Below are positions 1 to 8,701 of a stretch of 64,000 nucleotides of DNA, piece after piece. Each line of letters begins with the position of its first letter. The first letter of the stretch is position 1. The DNA comes from Lysobacteraceae bacterium NML03-0222 (lineage in GTDB: Bacteria > Pseudomonadota > Gammaproteobacteria > Xanthomonadales > Xanthomonadaceae), in the NCBI GenBank assembly GCA_002798195.1, contig NWQM01000001.1, forward strand, positions 1 through 64,000. The letters run 5' to 3'. Both the position numbers and the translations under genes were made by a program. Under the pieces are notes generated by a model that was given only the letters and a program-made list of their open reading frames with translations, did not search any database and had not been told where the DNA came from.

Positions 1-1
1 G

Positions 2-133
2 CGCGACATCACCGACCTTTGGCTGCAAAGCTACAACGAAGAACGCCCGCATGAGTCGCTCGGCAACCTGCCACCGAGCGTCTTTCGCCAACAATGCGAA
101 CGGGCAAATTCTCCTTTACAACTGTCTGCTTGA
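2..133 (+). mobile_element. IS3-family transposase (OrfB), C-terminal end only
   Basis: An open frame enters from the window edge and ends at TGA 131-133, giving 43 residues. It contains YNEERPHESLG followed by LPPSVF, the typical C-terminus of the integrase (rve) domain of IS3-family OrfB transposases, just after the region of the catalytic Glu. The rest of the element lies outside the window. The right terminal repeat should fall in the 40 bp before the next gene, where ggggaaggctacga is a candidate, but the partner end is not visible. The family assignment is firm; the subgroup is not. Confidence 0.8.
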
Positions 134-173
134 CGGGGAAGGCTACGATTGCAGGATTTTCCAAGGAAATATT

Positions 174-1166
174 TTAGCTTGATTTGCGTGCGGTTAGTGT
201 CCAGCCCAGCAAGTAATTGTTTTCTTTGAGTATCGCAATATCAATATCCTTGATTCCATGCTGAGTCAGCAGGTTTTGCATGTGAACAATGCCCTTATCA
301 TCCATGGCGCAGCTGCATAATTCTTGATGGCGTAGTGCAGCCTGCTCAAGTGCCTGCTGATAATGCTGTAATCTCTGAACTGCATGGTCAGCCGTGATGA
401 TGCCGCTGCCGGTAGAGCCCAATACTTGGGCGATAAATTCTGCGCTCTCATGAAGCAAATCTGGATACGCGCTCTGAGCAGCAATGGCTGATAGCCCCTG
501 CATCGCTTGATTCAAGTTGCTGCGAGCAGTATTAGCTGAAGGATTTTGAGCAAGTTCTGCAACGCGCCCCTGAGATGCCATTTGCAGATATGGCAGCACT
601 GCCGGAGCCGTGATTAAAGGGGAGGCATCGCTGCGGAGCCAGCTGTTGTGCCGCAATTCTTCTCTTGCAACAGTAACCAGGTGCGAATCTGCATGGTGCA
701 ATACTAAGCTTAGCCTGCCACCAGGCTTTAGAGCACGGGCAAGTTCTTTGCTGCTGATATCGAGATGGGTGTATTCAAATCCATACTGGCTAATGCAAAG
801 ATCAAACCTTGCATCGGGAAATGGTAGTGACTCTGCTTGCGTGTTGCCGTGAAAGCGCAAGCGCCGGGCGATTTTCTCTGGTAATTCTTGTGTCCATGCA
901 GGGGCGATTTCTGCAAGATCAATGGCGTCTATCTCCGGCATGTTTTCTTGGTGAATCTGGAAAATCATTGCCGGCAGTGCACCATTGCCAGTGCCAATAT
1001 CCAGTATTGCATGCTCGGTAGTGAGTGACTTAAGTTCTCTTTGCCAGAAGTTAGCGATGGCACCATGATAGTTGTCAGGCATGGAGCTGGCTAGTGAATG
1101 AAGCTGCCCTTGTTGCCAGAAGTGAGACCAACTTTTTCGGCGTATTTGATTGTTCAAATTAGTCAT
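174..1166 (-). CDS. Class I SAM-dependent methyltransferase
   Basis: A 330-residue cytosolic protein with the glycine-rich SAM-binding loop DIGTGNG at residues 56-62. An acidic residue follows in EIDAID, and FDLCISQYGFEY occupies the motif IV position. This is the Methyltransf_11/25 type fold, loosely BioC/UbiE-like. The C-terminal 120 residues are helical and outside the core domain. The substrate cannot be inferred. The gene ends 40 bp from the IS3 transposase stop, so the insertion lies immediately downstream. It is transcribed divergently from the DUF4156 lipoprotein across about 140 bp. The start is the ATG whose downstream sequence reads MTNLNNQIRR. Confidence 0.75.
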   Translation of the reverse strand: MTNLNNQIRRKSWSHFWQQGQLHSLASSMPDNYHGAIANFWQRELKSLTTEHAILDIGTGNGALPAMIFQIHQENMPEIDAIDLAEIAPAWTQELPEKIARRLRFHGNTQAESLPFPDARFDLCISQYGFEYTHLDISSKELARALKPGGRLSLVLHHADSHLVTVAREELRHNSWLRSDASPLITAPAVLPYLQMASQGRVAELAQNPSANTARSNLNQAMQGLSAIAAQSAYPDLLHESAEFIAQVLGSTGSGIITADHAVQRLQHYQQALEQAALRHQELCSCAMDDKGIVHMQNLLTQHGIKDIDIAILKENNYLLGWTLTARKSS

Positions 1167-1256
1167 GATCCAGGGAGTTCCGAAGTCTTATGGATGCTCT
1201 TGAGAGTCGGGTGAACTTGATTGATGAACAAATCCCGGGCAGGGAGGTTCCGTTAC

Positions 1257-1287
1257 CCGGCAATGCCGGCCACAATGACGACATTGT
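1257..1287 (+). promoter_or_regulatory. Two tandem small hairpins in the leader of the DUF4156 gene
   Basis: CCGGC-aat-GCCGG (1257-1269) is followed at once by ACAATG-acga-CATTGT (1272-1287). Both lie just upstream of the GGAG ribosome-binding site (about 1298) of the lipoprotein gene. They could form leader stem-loops or an operator; there is no direct evidence for either role. Confidence 0.25.
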
Positions 1288-1307
1288 CGTTCATATTGGA
1301 GAGTCTG

Positions 1308-1619
1308 ATGCGCTTTGCTGCTGTTGCTGTGGTTTTTCCCCTGTTGTTGACCGCTTGCACTTGGGTACCGATTGCGCCTGAAGCACGAGAAGTGCGAGTC
1401 TTGCGTGCCGCCCCGGAAAATTGCCAGCACCTTGGCGAAATTGAGGTGGAAGTGACTGACAAGGTTTCGCTGTACCGTCGCAATGCCATCAAGGTGACCG
1501 AGGAGCTGGAAACGCTGGCGCGCAACAGGGCGGTGACAATGCCGGCGACCGATATCCATCCTTTGAGTGAGCCGCGTGAAGGCATGCAGCGTTTTGCTGC
1601 CTGGCGTTGTTCGCGGTGA
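1308..1619 (+). CDS. DUF4156 family lipoprotein
   Basis: A 103-residue small lipoprotein. The start at 1308 is preferred over upstream in-frame ATGs. It has a GGAG about 8 nt upstream and places a proper lipoprotein signal at the N-terminus: MRF, a hydrophobic stretch, then the lipobox LTAC, so Cys is residue 16 and becomes the lipidated residue 1. The mature part contains ENCQHLGEIEVEV and a second Cys near the C-terminus (WRCSR), as in DUF4156/RcsF-like small envelope proteins. In that family two cysteines can form a disulfide. Expected location is the outer-membrane inner leaflet. Function is unknown. It is followed by oleA after a structured 117-bp gap. Confidence 0.75.
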   Translation: MRFAAVAVVFPLLLTACTWVPIAPEAREVRVLRAAPENCQHLGEIEVEVTDKVSLYRRNAIKVTEELETLARNRAVTMPATDIHPLSEPREGMQRFAAWRCSR

Positions 1620-1630
1620 TGATGCTTTTG

Positions 1631-1692
1631 CAGGCAGCAGTGCTGGGTGGTGTAGCGAAGGACGCCTGGGGTGTGAACACACCTGCTGCCTG
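1631..1692. repeat. Nested inverted repeat between the lipoprotein gene and oleA
   Basis: CAGGCAGCAG (1631-1640) has its perfect complement CTGCTGCCTG at 1683-1692. Inside the loop is a second stem, GGTGTG (1670-1675) pairing with CACACC (1678-1683). The structure ends just before the oleA promoter candidate. It may terminate the lipoprotein transcript or act as an operator. There is no T-tract directly after the stem. Confidence 0.4.
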
Positions 1693-1696
1693 ACTC

Positions 1697-1705
1697 TGCT
1701 AAAAT
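1697..1705 (+). promoter_or_regulatory. Extended -10 promoter candidate for oleA
   Basis: TGC-TAAAAT forms an extended -10 (TGn plus hexamer 1700-1705) followed by CGCCGG, 31 bp upstream of the oleA ATG. No good -35 is seen at the normal spacing, which extended -10 promoters can tolerate. The same TAAAAT-CGCCG string occurs before the DnaJ-like gene at 61337. Confidence 0.4.
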
Positions 1706-1736
1706 CGCCGGTCTTTTTTCTGACCAGCTCGCCGCC

Positions 1737-2753
1737 ATGCTTTTCAATAATGTCGCCATCGTTGGTATCGCGCATGTGGATGCGCCGCACAAGGTTACTT
1801 CTGAGGAAATCAACGAGCGCCTGAAGCCCACGCTTGACCGGCTGGGTATTCGTGTGGATGTATTGAAAGATATTGCCGGGATTCATGCCCGCCGCCTGTG
1901 GGGCAGCGACAAGCTCTCCAGCGATGCGGCGACGGAAGCTGGTGTGCTGGCATTGCAGGATGCCGGCATCAGCGCGGACAAGCTGGGGCTTTTGGTCAGC
2001 ACTTCGGTAAGCCGCGACTATCTGGAGCCGTCCACCGCCAGCATTGTGGCGGGCAATCTGAAAGTGGCCGATACCTGCCAAAACTATGACGTTGCCAATG
2101 CGTGCCTTGCCTTTGTCAATGGCATGGACATGGCCGCGCGCATGCTGGAGCGTGGCGAAATCGACTACGCGCTGGTCGTGGATGGCGAAACCGCTGACCT
2201 GGCTTACGAAAAAACCATCGAGCGCATGCTGCGCCCGGATTCGACCGAAGAAGAATTCCGCAACGAGCTGGCAACACTGACGCTGGGCTCCGGGGCGGCG
2301 GCGATGGTGCTGGCACGCGCCGAGCTTGCCCCGGAGGCGCCGCGCTACAAAGGCGGCGTAACCCGCTCTGCGACCGAATGGAATACCCTGTGTCGCGGCA
2401 ACCTCGACCGCATGGTGACCGATACCCGGCAGCTGCTGATTCAGGGCATGCAACTGGCGCAAAAGACCTTCAATGTCGCCCGTGAAGCCATGGGTTGGGC
2501 GGTGCAGGAGATTGACCAGTTCGTGGTGCACCAGGTCAGCAAAGTGCATACCCAGAGCCTGATTCAGAGCCTGGGCATTGACCCGGCAAAAGTCATGACC
2601 ATCTTCGGTGAGCATGGCAATATCGGCCCGGCTTCCGTGCCGATTGTGCTCTCCAAGCTCAAGCAGGCCGGCCGGCTGGAAAAAGGCAATCGCATCGCCC
2701 TGCTCGGCATCGGTTCGGGGCTGAACTGCACCATGTCCGAAGTGGTGTGGTGA
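1737..2753 (+). CDS. oleA: OleA, acyl-CoA head-to-head condensing thiolase
   Basis: A 338-residue thiolase-fold protein of the KAS III branch. OleA condenses two long-chain acyl-CoAs into a 2-alkyl-3-ketoalkanoate, the first step of bacterial long-chain olefin synthesis. Visible signatures are the nucleophile Cys123 in NACLAF, the intersubunit glutamate Glu97 in SRDYLEPST, His in VVHQVSK, and GEHGNIGPASVP near the C-terminus. The 26-residue Glu-to-Cys spacing equals that in Xanthomonas campestris OleA, and long stretches read almost identically to it from memory. oleB follows 13 bp later. No oleC or oleD follows; a convergent glycosyltransferase occupies that position. Confidence 0.93.
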   Translation: MLFNNVAIVGIAHVDAPHKVTSEEINERLKPTLDRLGIRVDVLKDIAGIHARRLWGSDKLSSDAATEAGVLALQDAGISADKLGLLVSTSVSRDYLEPSTASIVAGNLKVADTCQNYDVANACLAFVNGMDMAARMLERGEIDYALVVDGETADLAYEKTIERMLRPDSTEEEFRNELATLTLGSGAAAMVLARAELAPEAPRYKGGVTRSATEWNTLCRGNLDRMVTDTRQLLIQGMQLAQKTFNVAREAMGWAVQEIDQFVVHQVSKVHTQSLIQSLGIDPAKVMTIFGEHGNIGPASVPIVLSKLKQAGRLEKGNRIALLGIGSGLNCTMSEVVW

Positions 2754-2766
2754 GTAGCTTGTTGCC

Positions 2767-3684
2767 GTGATAACGACAATTTACCGCCCTGATTATCCCT
2801 TCAAGCCGCAGCGCTTGGAGGTGCGATCGGGTATCTGGATGAGCTATCTGGACGAAGGCCCGCGCGATGGCGAGGTAGTGCTGATGCTGCACGGCAACCC
2901 GTCGTGGAGCTATTACTGGCGGCATCTGGTACTGGCATTGCGCGACAAATATCGCTGCATCGTGCCTGACCATATCGGCATGGGTCTGTCGGACAAGCCG
3001 GACGATGCCAAAGGCGCACAGCCGCGTTATGACTACACCCTGGCTTCGCGTATTGAGGATGTCGATGCTCTGCTGAAGCATCTGGGTATCAACGGGTCGC
3101 TGACCCTGGCCGTACACGATTGGGGCGGCATGATTGGCTTTGGCTGGGGTTTGCAGCATGGCGAGCAAATCAAGCGGCTCATCATCACCAATACCGCGGC
3201 CTTTCCGCTGCCGGCAGAGAAGCCGATGCCCTGGCAGATCGCCATGGGCAGGCATTCGCGCCTGGGTGGCTGGCTGATTCGTCGTTTCAACCTGTTTGCG
3301 CGTGGCGCTGCGGCCTTCGGTACGGTGCGGATTCTGGAGCCTGCCATCAAGCAGGCCTATTCCAGTGTGTACGACGGCTGGCAGAACGCCATCGCCACCC
3401 TGCGCTTCATGCAGGATATTCCGCTGGATGCACGCGACCGTGCCTGGCCGTTGTTGCAGGCAGCAGCGGAAAAACTGCCCAGCTATGCCGACCGCCCGGC
3501 GTTTATTGGCTGGGGTTTGCGCGACTTCGTGTTTGACCATCACTTCTTGGCCGGCTTCCAGAAGGCACTGCCCCATGCCGAGGTGCACGCCTACCCGGAT
3601 GCCAGCCACTATGTGCTGGAAGACAAGCGCGAAGAACTGCCGGGGATGATTCGCGCGTTTTTGGATGCCAACCCGCTGAATTAG
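2767..3684 (+). CDS. oleB: OleB, alpha/beta hydrolase (beta-lactone decarboxylase)
   Basis: A 305-residue alpha/beta hydrolase of the haloalkane-dehalogenase type. OleB decarboxylates the cis-beta-lactone made by OleC to give the alkene. The HGNP oxyanion motif is at 42-45. The nucleophile Asp118 in VHDWGG is followed by Trp119, and the catalytic His281 lies in DASHYVLED. It starts at GTG 2767, 13 bp after oleA, so the two are probably cotranscribed. Its TAG stop overlaps the TAA stop of the opposing glycosyltransferase (shared bases 3681-3684), leaving no intergenic terminator. Context with oleA separates it from ordinary dehalogenases. Confidence 0.88.
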   Translation: MITTIYRPDYPFKPQRLEVRSGIWMSYLDEGPRDGEVVLMLHGNPSWSYYWRHLVLALRDKYRCIVPDHIGMGLSDKPDDAKGAQPRYDYTLASRIEDVDALLKHLGINGSLTLAVHDWGGMIGFGWGLQHGEQIKRLIITNTAAFPLPAEKPMPWQIAMGRHSRLGGWLIRRFNLFARGAAAFGTVRILEPAIKQAYSSVYDGWQNAIATLRFMQDIPLDARDRAWPLLQAAAEKLPSYADRPAFIGWGLRDFVFDHHFLAGFQKALPHAEVHAYPDASHYVLEDKREELPGMIRAFLDANPLN

Positions 3685-5771
3685 CCTGCAAACAGGCTGC
3701 GACGCAATGCCGGACGCACTGCATCGGCAGAAAAATGACGGCGGATATTGTCACGGCCATTTTCCGAGAGGCGCGTCCAAAGCGCCTCGTCGCGATAAAG
3801 CTGTGCGACTGCATCGGCAAAGCCTTTGGCTGAGTCGGAGACCAGCACGTCGTGTGCATGGGTGAGTTGCATCCCCTCCACTGCGCAGGAAGTGGCCACC
3901 AGTGGCTGTCCATGCGCCATGCTCAGATTGACCTTGCCTTTCACGCCCGCGCCAAAACGCAAGGGGGCAAGGGCAATGCGTGCGCCATTCATCCAGGGGG
4001 TGATGTCAGGTACTTGGCCGCGAATGTGAATTCCGGGATGTGAAGCGAGTGCGGCAATTTCTGCCGGAACATCGCCGCCAATAATGTCGAGCGGGATATC
4101 GCCCAGCATGGCCCTGAGATGCGGGTAGATGTCGTTGGCAAGCCAAAGTACCGCGTCCACATTGGGTGGATGACGAAAGCCGCCGACAAAAACCAGTCCG
4201 TTGCGCTCGGCAAATGGCAGGCCGCCATCAGCGAGGCTGTGCAGGTTGGAAACCAGTTCAACCCGGATATCCGGCCATTCCTGTGCCAACAATGCTTGCT
4301 CGGCCGCGCTGACGACCCAGGTGATGTCGGCCGATTGCATGACGGCGATTTCACGTTGACGGGTGCGCTCGGCCGCATGTAACGCTGCTGCATTCTGGGT
4401 CAGCTCGGCTTCGCGGCGCTCGCGCAAATAGTGCAAGTCCACGCTGTCAAATACGATGCGTGCCTGTGGTGCATGGCGGCGAATCAGCGGAATCCAGCGC
4501 TGCGCAACATGGTGGCGTGAAATCACTATCGTGGAAAAGCGCGAGCCTTCTTGCCTGAGCCAGCGGCTGGGGGATGCAATGAAAGGCGCATACCAGGCCT
4601 CGATGCCACAGCGTTGCAATGCCTGCGTGGCGCGGCCTGCATGGGCGGCATCGTCAGGCATGAAGCTGACCTCCGCACCTTCTGCGCACGCAAGGCGCAT
4701 CAGGTTGAACAGGCGCAGTGAGGCCGAGTCGCGGTCGGGACGCGGCGTATCGCTATCAATGAACAATATCTGCGCTCTTGCGCGTGCAACTTGCGCGCGA
4801 TTGTCGTGATGGTGTGTGTGTGGGTATTCGCGCAAGGTATCGGCCCATTTTTGGACAAATACCTCGCGGTTGCGCACCTGTCCGGCTTTGGCGCCATGAT
4901 TGAGGTCTGTGCCAGCAGTGGTGCCTTCGTCATGTACCACGACGGCATCGGGCTGTACGCGCACGGCAAAGCCTGCTGCGCGCACGGCAAAAGCCAAATC
5001 GGTGTCTTCGTAATAGGCGGGGGCATAGCGCTGGTCAAAACCGCCCAGCTGCCGGAACAGGTGGGTGGGCATGGCTATCGCGGCTGCCGAGCAGTAATCG
5101 GCATCTTGCAAGCGGCTGTAATAAGGATGGTTGCGAGCCGCGAAACGCCCCCGATTGGCAGATTGCCCGTCAGCAAATACCAGCCCGCCGGATTCTTGCA
5201 GGCGGCCATCGGGGTAAACCAATTGCGCGCCAACCAGACCGGTATCGGGGTATTGGGTCAAGGTATCAAGCAATCTATCCAGCCAGCCAGGTTGCGGGAT
5301 GGTGTCGTTATTCAAAAACACCAGATACTCACCAAGAGCCGCCTCTGCGCCCTCATTGCAGGCCAGAACGAAGCCGCCATTTTCCTTGCGGACAATCAGC
5401 CTGACTCCCGGGAATTGCGCCAGTGTTTTGGCACTGTCATCGGGCGAAGCATCATCCACCACAATCACTTCAAACGGCAGGTCAGGCGCATGGGCGGACA
5501 GTGCTCGCAGGCAATTCAAGGTGGTTTCAAGTTGGCCGTACACCGGAATGATGAGGCTGGCCAGCGGTTGCGGACAAGGCGGGAAAGCGATGGCTGTGTG
5601 GGTATCCGGGAAAAACAGCGGTGCTGCGTGCGCGCTAATGGGTGGCGTCAGTCGCTCACGTATGCGTGCCAGTGTGGGCGCAAGACCACGGCTGCGCAGG
5701 CTTGCGCGGGTGCGCAGCCATAAACCATGCAGATGAAGCAAACGTTGGCGCAGGCGGGAGGGGAATGGCAT
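3681..5771 (-). CDS. Two-domain glycosyltransferase (GT2 then GT4-like)
   Basis: A 696-residue protein if it starts at ATG 5771. The open frame runs much further upstream, but that part is antisense to mrcB. The N-terminal 70 residues are basic. Residues about 70-310 form a GT-A GT2 domain: LIIPVYGQ, VVVDDASPDDS, FLNNDT (DXD-like) and YYEDTDLAFAVRAAG. Residues about 335-690 look like a GT-B glycosyltransferase, with FVGGFRHPPNVDA, APLRFGAGVKGK and a C-terminal helix. Such fusions make polysaccharide or O-antigen. Acceptor and sugar are unknown. It is a lone gene, convergent with oleB and divergent from mrcB. Confidence 0.8.
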   Translation of the reverse strand: MPFPSRLRQRLLHLHGLWLRTRASLRSRGLAPTLARIRERLTPPISAHAAPLFFPDTHTAIAFPPCPQPLASLIIPVYGQLETTLNCLRALSAHAPDLPFEVIVVDDASPDDSAKTLAQFPGVRLIVRKENGGFVLACNEGAEAALGEYLVFLNNDTIPQPGWLDRLLDTLTQYPDTGLVGAQLVYPDGRLQESGGLVFADGQSANRGRFAARNHPYYSRLQDADYCSAAAIAMPTHLFRQLGGFDQRYAPAYYEDTDLAFAVRAAGFAVRVQPDAVVVHDEGTTAGTDLNHGAKAGQVRNREVFVQKWADTLREYPHTHHHDNRAQVARARAQILFIDSDTPRPDRDSASLRLFNLMRLACAEGAEVSFMPDDAAHAGRATQALQRCGIEAWYAPFIASPSRWLRQEGSRFSTIVISRHHVAQRWIPLIRRHAPQARIVFDSVDLHYLRERREAELTQNAAALHAAERTRQREIAVMQSADITWVVSAAEQALLAQEWPDIRVELVSNLHSLADGGLPFAERNGLVFVGGFRHPPNVDAVLWLANDIYPHLRAMLGDIPLDIIGGDVPAEIAALASHPGIHIRGQVPDITPWMNGARIALAPLRFGAGVKGKVNLSMAHGQPLVATSCAVEGMQLTHAHDVLVSDSAKGFADAVAQLYRDEALWTRLSENGRDNIRRHFSADAVRPALRRSLFAG

Positions 5772-5831
5772 TAATGAAATACTGGCTGACGAGAAACAAG
5801 GTGGATGGGGTGTGGATTGACCGGACTGGGA

Positions 5832-5837
5832 TAGACT
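5832..5837 (+). promoter_or_regulatory. -10 candidate upstream of mrcB
   Basis: TAGACT followed by CGCACTCC lies 48 bp before the mrcB ATG, inside the 114-bp divergent gap with the glycosyltransferase. It resembles other -10 plus GC-rich discriminator sites in this window. No clear -35 is seen. Confidence 0.25.
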
Positions 5838-5885
5838 CGCACTCCTGTTATTTTCGCACTCTTGACAGCTTCCGCTGCACATCGC

Positions 5886-8273
5886 ATGGCCCGATACGAT
5901 TACGACGACCCTGACTACGACGATACGTTGGACGAGGCCGATGCCCAACCGGGCTTGGTCGCGCGCTGGCTGCGCCGGCTTTTGGTTCTGGGGCTGGCAC
6001 TGGCCGGTATTGGCCTGGGTTTTCTGGTGCCCTACATGGTGTATTTGAACAACCAGGTCAGTGAGCGCTTTGGCCAGTTGCAGTGGCAGTTGCCGACCCG
6101 TATCTATGCCCGTCCTTTGCAGCTGGAGCCGGGCATCGCCATGAATCCGGCCACGCTCAAGATTGAGCTGGATGCGGCGGCTTATCTCAATGATGGGCAA
6201 GGTATCCGTCCCGGCACCTATGCGCAGAAAGAGGGGCGCTTCACCATTTCCAGCCGGGGTTATTTTGATGTGGAAGGCCGCATCGCTGCGCAGCGCATCC
6301 AGGTGCAGGTTTCCGGTGGGCGCGTGGCCAGCCTGCAAAAAGCCGACGGCAGTCAGCTGCGCGCAGCGCGGCTTGACCCGGCGCGCATCGCCACACTGCA
6401 TGGCAAGAGTCAGGAGGAGCGCCGTCTGGTCAGCTTGCGCGAAGTACCGGAAAAACTGGTGACCGGCTTGCAGGCGGTGGAAGACCGCGATTTTGCCCGT
6501 CACCATGGCATCGACCCGACCGGCATTCTGCGTGCGGTGTGGGTGTCGCTGCGCTCTGGCGGCAAGAGCCTGCAAGGCGGCAGTACCCTGACCCAGCAAG
6601 TGGCGCGCAGCGGCCTGCTCGATATCGGCAAGGAAGTCACCGCCTCGCGCAAGTTCAAGGAAGTTCTCTACGCGCTGATTCTGGATGCGCGCTATGACAA
6701 GCGCACCATTTTGGAAACCTATTTCAACCAGGTGTATTGGGGGCAGCGCGGTGCGCAGGCGATTCATGGCGTGGCTTCGGCTTCGGAATTCTGGTTCAAC
6801 CGCAGCCTTGACCAGTTGAGCGACGAACAAATCGCGCTGCTGATTGCCATCGTCAACGGGCCGTCTTATTACGACCCGCGCCGCAATCCCGAGCGTGCGC
6901 TTGAACGGCGTAATTTTGTGCTGCAAAAGATGCTGGAAAACCGCGTGCTGACCCAGGCCGAATACGATGCTGCGCTGAAAGCACCGCTGGGCGTAAGCAA
7001 AGTGCCGGGCGGCGCGGCGCCCAACCGCTTCCCGGCCTATATCGACTTGGTGCGCAGGCAGTTGATACGCGACTATCCGGCCGATTCCTTGCAAGGCGCC
7101 GGGCTTGCGGTGATGAGCACGATGTCGCCGTCTGCGCAGGGCTATGCCGAAGGCGCGGTGACGCGCAGCATGAAGGCGCTGGGCGAGCGCCGCAAGGTGC
7201 CGCTGGAAACGGGTCTGGTGCTCACCGATGTGCATAACGGCCAGGTACTGGCGATGGTGGGCAGCAAAGATTTCAGCATGCCGGGCTTCAATCGCGCACT
7301 GGAGGCGCAGCGTCCGGTCGGCTCCATCATCAAGCCCTTCGTCTATATGCTGGCGCTGGCGCAGCCACAGCGATGGTCATTGGCCAGCGAGCTGGATGAT
7401 TCGCCGCTGAGCGTGCGGCTTGCCAATGGCCGCAGCTGGACGCCGGGCAATGCCGATGGCCGCAGCCACGGTGTTGTGCCGATGATGGATGCGCTGGCGA
7501 TGAGCTATAACCTGGCCACGGTGCGGCTCGGCATGGAGGTAGGCCCCGAGCGTGTGGCCGAGCTTGCCCGTACCTTGGCGGGCGTGCAGATGCCGCCCAA
7601 TCCATCACTGCTGCTGGGCGCGACCGAGCAAAGCCCGTATGCGATGACGCAGATGTATCAATTCCTGGCCTCGGGCGGTGAAGTGCAGCCATTGCGTGCG
7701 GTGCGTGGCGTACTCGATGCCAAGGGACAGGCGCTCAACCGCTACGACAGCGCACCGCCTCCCGCACAGCAGGGCGACGCCGTGGCGACTCGGCTCATCA
7801 CCATCGCCCTGCAACAAGCGGTCAGCAACGGCACTGGCCGGCGGTTGCTGGCCGATGGCCTTGGCAGACTCAAGCCTGCAGGCAAAACCGGTACCTCCAA
7901 TGACGGTCGTGACAGCTGGTTTGCGGGCTGGACTGGTGACCATCTGGCGGTGGTATGGATGGGCAATGACCAGAATCAGGCCACCGGCCTGTATGGCTCC
8001 ACCGGTGCAATGCGGGTGTGGTCGGGCATCTTTCAGCACCTGCCAAGCCGCGCGCTGGAAGTGGGCGATGAAGGCATCGAATGGCACTGGGTCAGCGGCA
8101 GTCATGGCAGCGATGCCAGCTGCCCCGGCGCACGCCGCTTCCCGTTCGTGGCCGGCTATGCACCTGAATATCAGCCCTGTATCCAGTGGCCGTCCGCCAT
8201 CGAAAGCGGCATTGAACAAACCGAGGCAGAAAAACCCACAAAAAGCTGGCTGGACAGGCTGCTGGGGCGGTAA
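5886..8273 (+). CDS. mrcB: Penicillin-binding protein 1B, bifunctional transglycosylase/transpeptidase
   Basis: A 795-residue class A PBP that polymerises and crosslinks peptidoglycan at the inner membrane. It has a short acidic cytoplasmic tail, a TM helix at about 28-50, a UB2H-like region starting at LPTRIYARPL, and a GT51 domain with EDRDFARHHG and GGSTLTQQ (catalytic Glu in EDRDF). The transpeptidase domain has SIIK at Ser480-Lys483, SYN in AMSYNLAT, and KTGTS near residue 663. UB2H points to PBP1B rather than PBP1A. ATG 5886 is preferred over an in-frame TTG at 5862. Length agrees with the family, and nothing appears missing. Confidence 0.93.
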   Translation: MARYDYDDPDYDDTLDEADAQPGLVARWLRRLLVLGLALAGIGLGFLVPYMVYLNNQVSERFGQLQWQLPTRIYARPLQLEPGIAMNPATLKIELDAAAYLNDGQGIRPGTYAQKEGRFTISSRGYFDVEGRIAAQRIQVQVSGGRVASLQKADGSQLRAARLDPARIATLHGKSQEERRLVSLREVPEKLVTGLQAVEDRDFARHHGIDPTGILRAVWVSLRSGGKSLQGGSTLTQQVARSGLLDIGKEVTASRKFKEVLYALILDARYDKRTILETYFNQVYWGQRGAQAIHGVASASEFWFNRSLDQLSDEQIALLIAIVNGPSYYDPRRNPERALERRNFVLQKMLENRVLTQAEYDAALKAPLGVSKVPGGAAPNRFPAYIDLVRRQLIRDYPADSLQGAGLAVMSTMSPSAQGYAEGAVTRSMKALGERRKVPLETGLVLTDVHNGQVLAMVGSKDFSMPGFNRALEAQRPVGSIIKPFVYMLALAQPQRWSLASELDDSPLSVRLANGRSWTPGNADGRSHGVVPMMDALAMSYNLATVRLGMEVGPERVAELARTLAGVQMPPNPSLLLGATEQSPYAMTQMYQFLASGGEVQPLRAVRGVLDAKGQALNRYDSAPPPAQQGDAVATRLITIALQQAVSNGTGRRLLADGLGRLKPAGKTGTSNDGRDSWFAGWTGDHLAVVWMGNDQNQATGLYGSTGAMRVWSGIFQHLPSRALEVGDEGIEWHWVSGSHGSDASCPGARRFPFVAGYAPEYQPCIQWPSAIESGIEQTEAEKPTKSWLDRLLGR

Positions 8274-8423
8274 TACACACGGACACATGTGGCGCCTGCA
8301 TGTTTTTTGCGTCACAAACCTGAATAGGAGCTGACCTTGTTGTAAAAGATTTGTTGCGCTACATTCAGCCTCCGTGCGCAGGGCAGCTCGCCCTGACCCT
8401 GCGCATGGATGTCAGGCAAGACA

Positions 8424-8691
8424 GTGATTGCCGACAAGCTACGATGCTACAGCAGTGTGATTGAATCCTTGTGGGCTGCTGGCAAGCAGGTGGTGATTCC
8501 ATCACGTAGTCGCAACAAAGCGCAGCGCGAGTGCGACGCGGCACTTTACAAGGCAACCCCACGCTATTGAGAGCTTCTTTGCCTGCCTGGAGCAATGGCG
8601 AGCCATTGTCGCGCGTTATGAAAGACAGCATGAGGCCTGTAACTTCCTGGGTGCCCTCCACCTCGTTTCGGCCATTATTTGGATGATTTGA
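8424..8691 (+). pseudogene. Relic of an IS5-family transposase (C-terminal part)
   Basis: One frame reads VIADK, then GKQVVIPSRS and CDAALYKATP before a stop at about 8566. A second frame then reads IESFFACLEQWRAIVARYE and ALHLVSAIIWMI to TGA at 8691. Together these match the second half of IS5/IS427-type DDE transposases (DKGYD region, IPxR, E-x-FF-x-LK-x-FRxIxxRY). A frameshift and the missing N-terminal half make it non-functional. It ends 11 bp from the end of the convergent PPTase gene. No terminal repeats or target duplication were identified. Confidence 0.75.
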
Positions 8692-8701
8692 TGACGTGCC
8701 C

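Noticed and set aside
1188..2615. A 475-codon minus-strand frame opposite oleA and the DUF4156 gene
   Set aside because: His/Arg-rich antisense product, while both plus-strand genes have clear family signatures.
5772..7235. Upstream extension of the glycosyltransferase frame to 1184 residues
   Set aside because: The extra part is antisense to mrcB and has no recognisable domain. The GT2 domain begins about 70 residues after ATG 5771.
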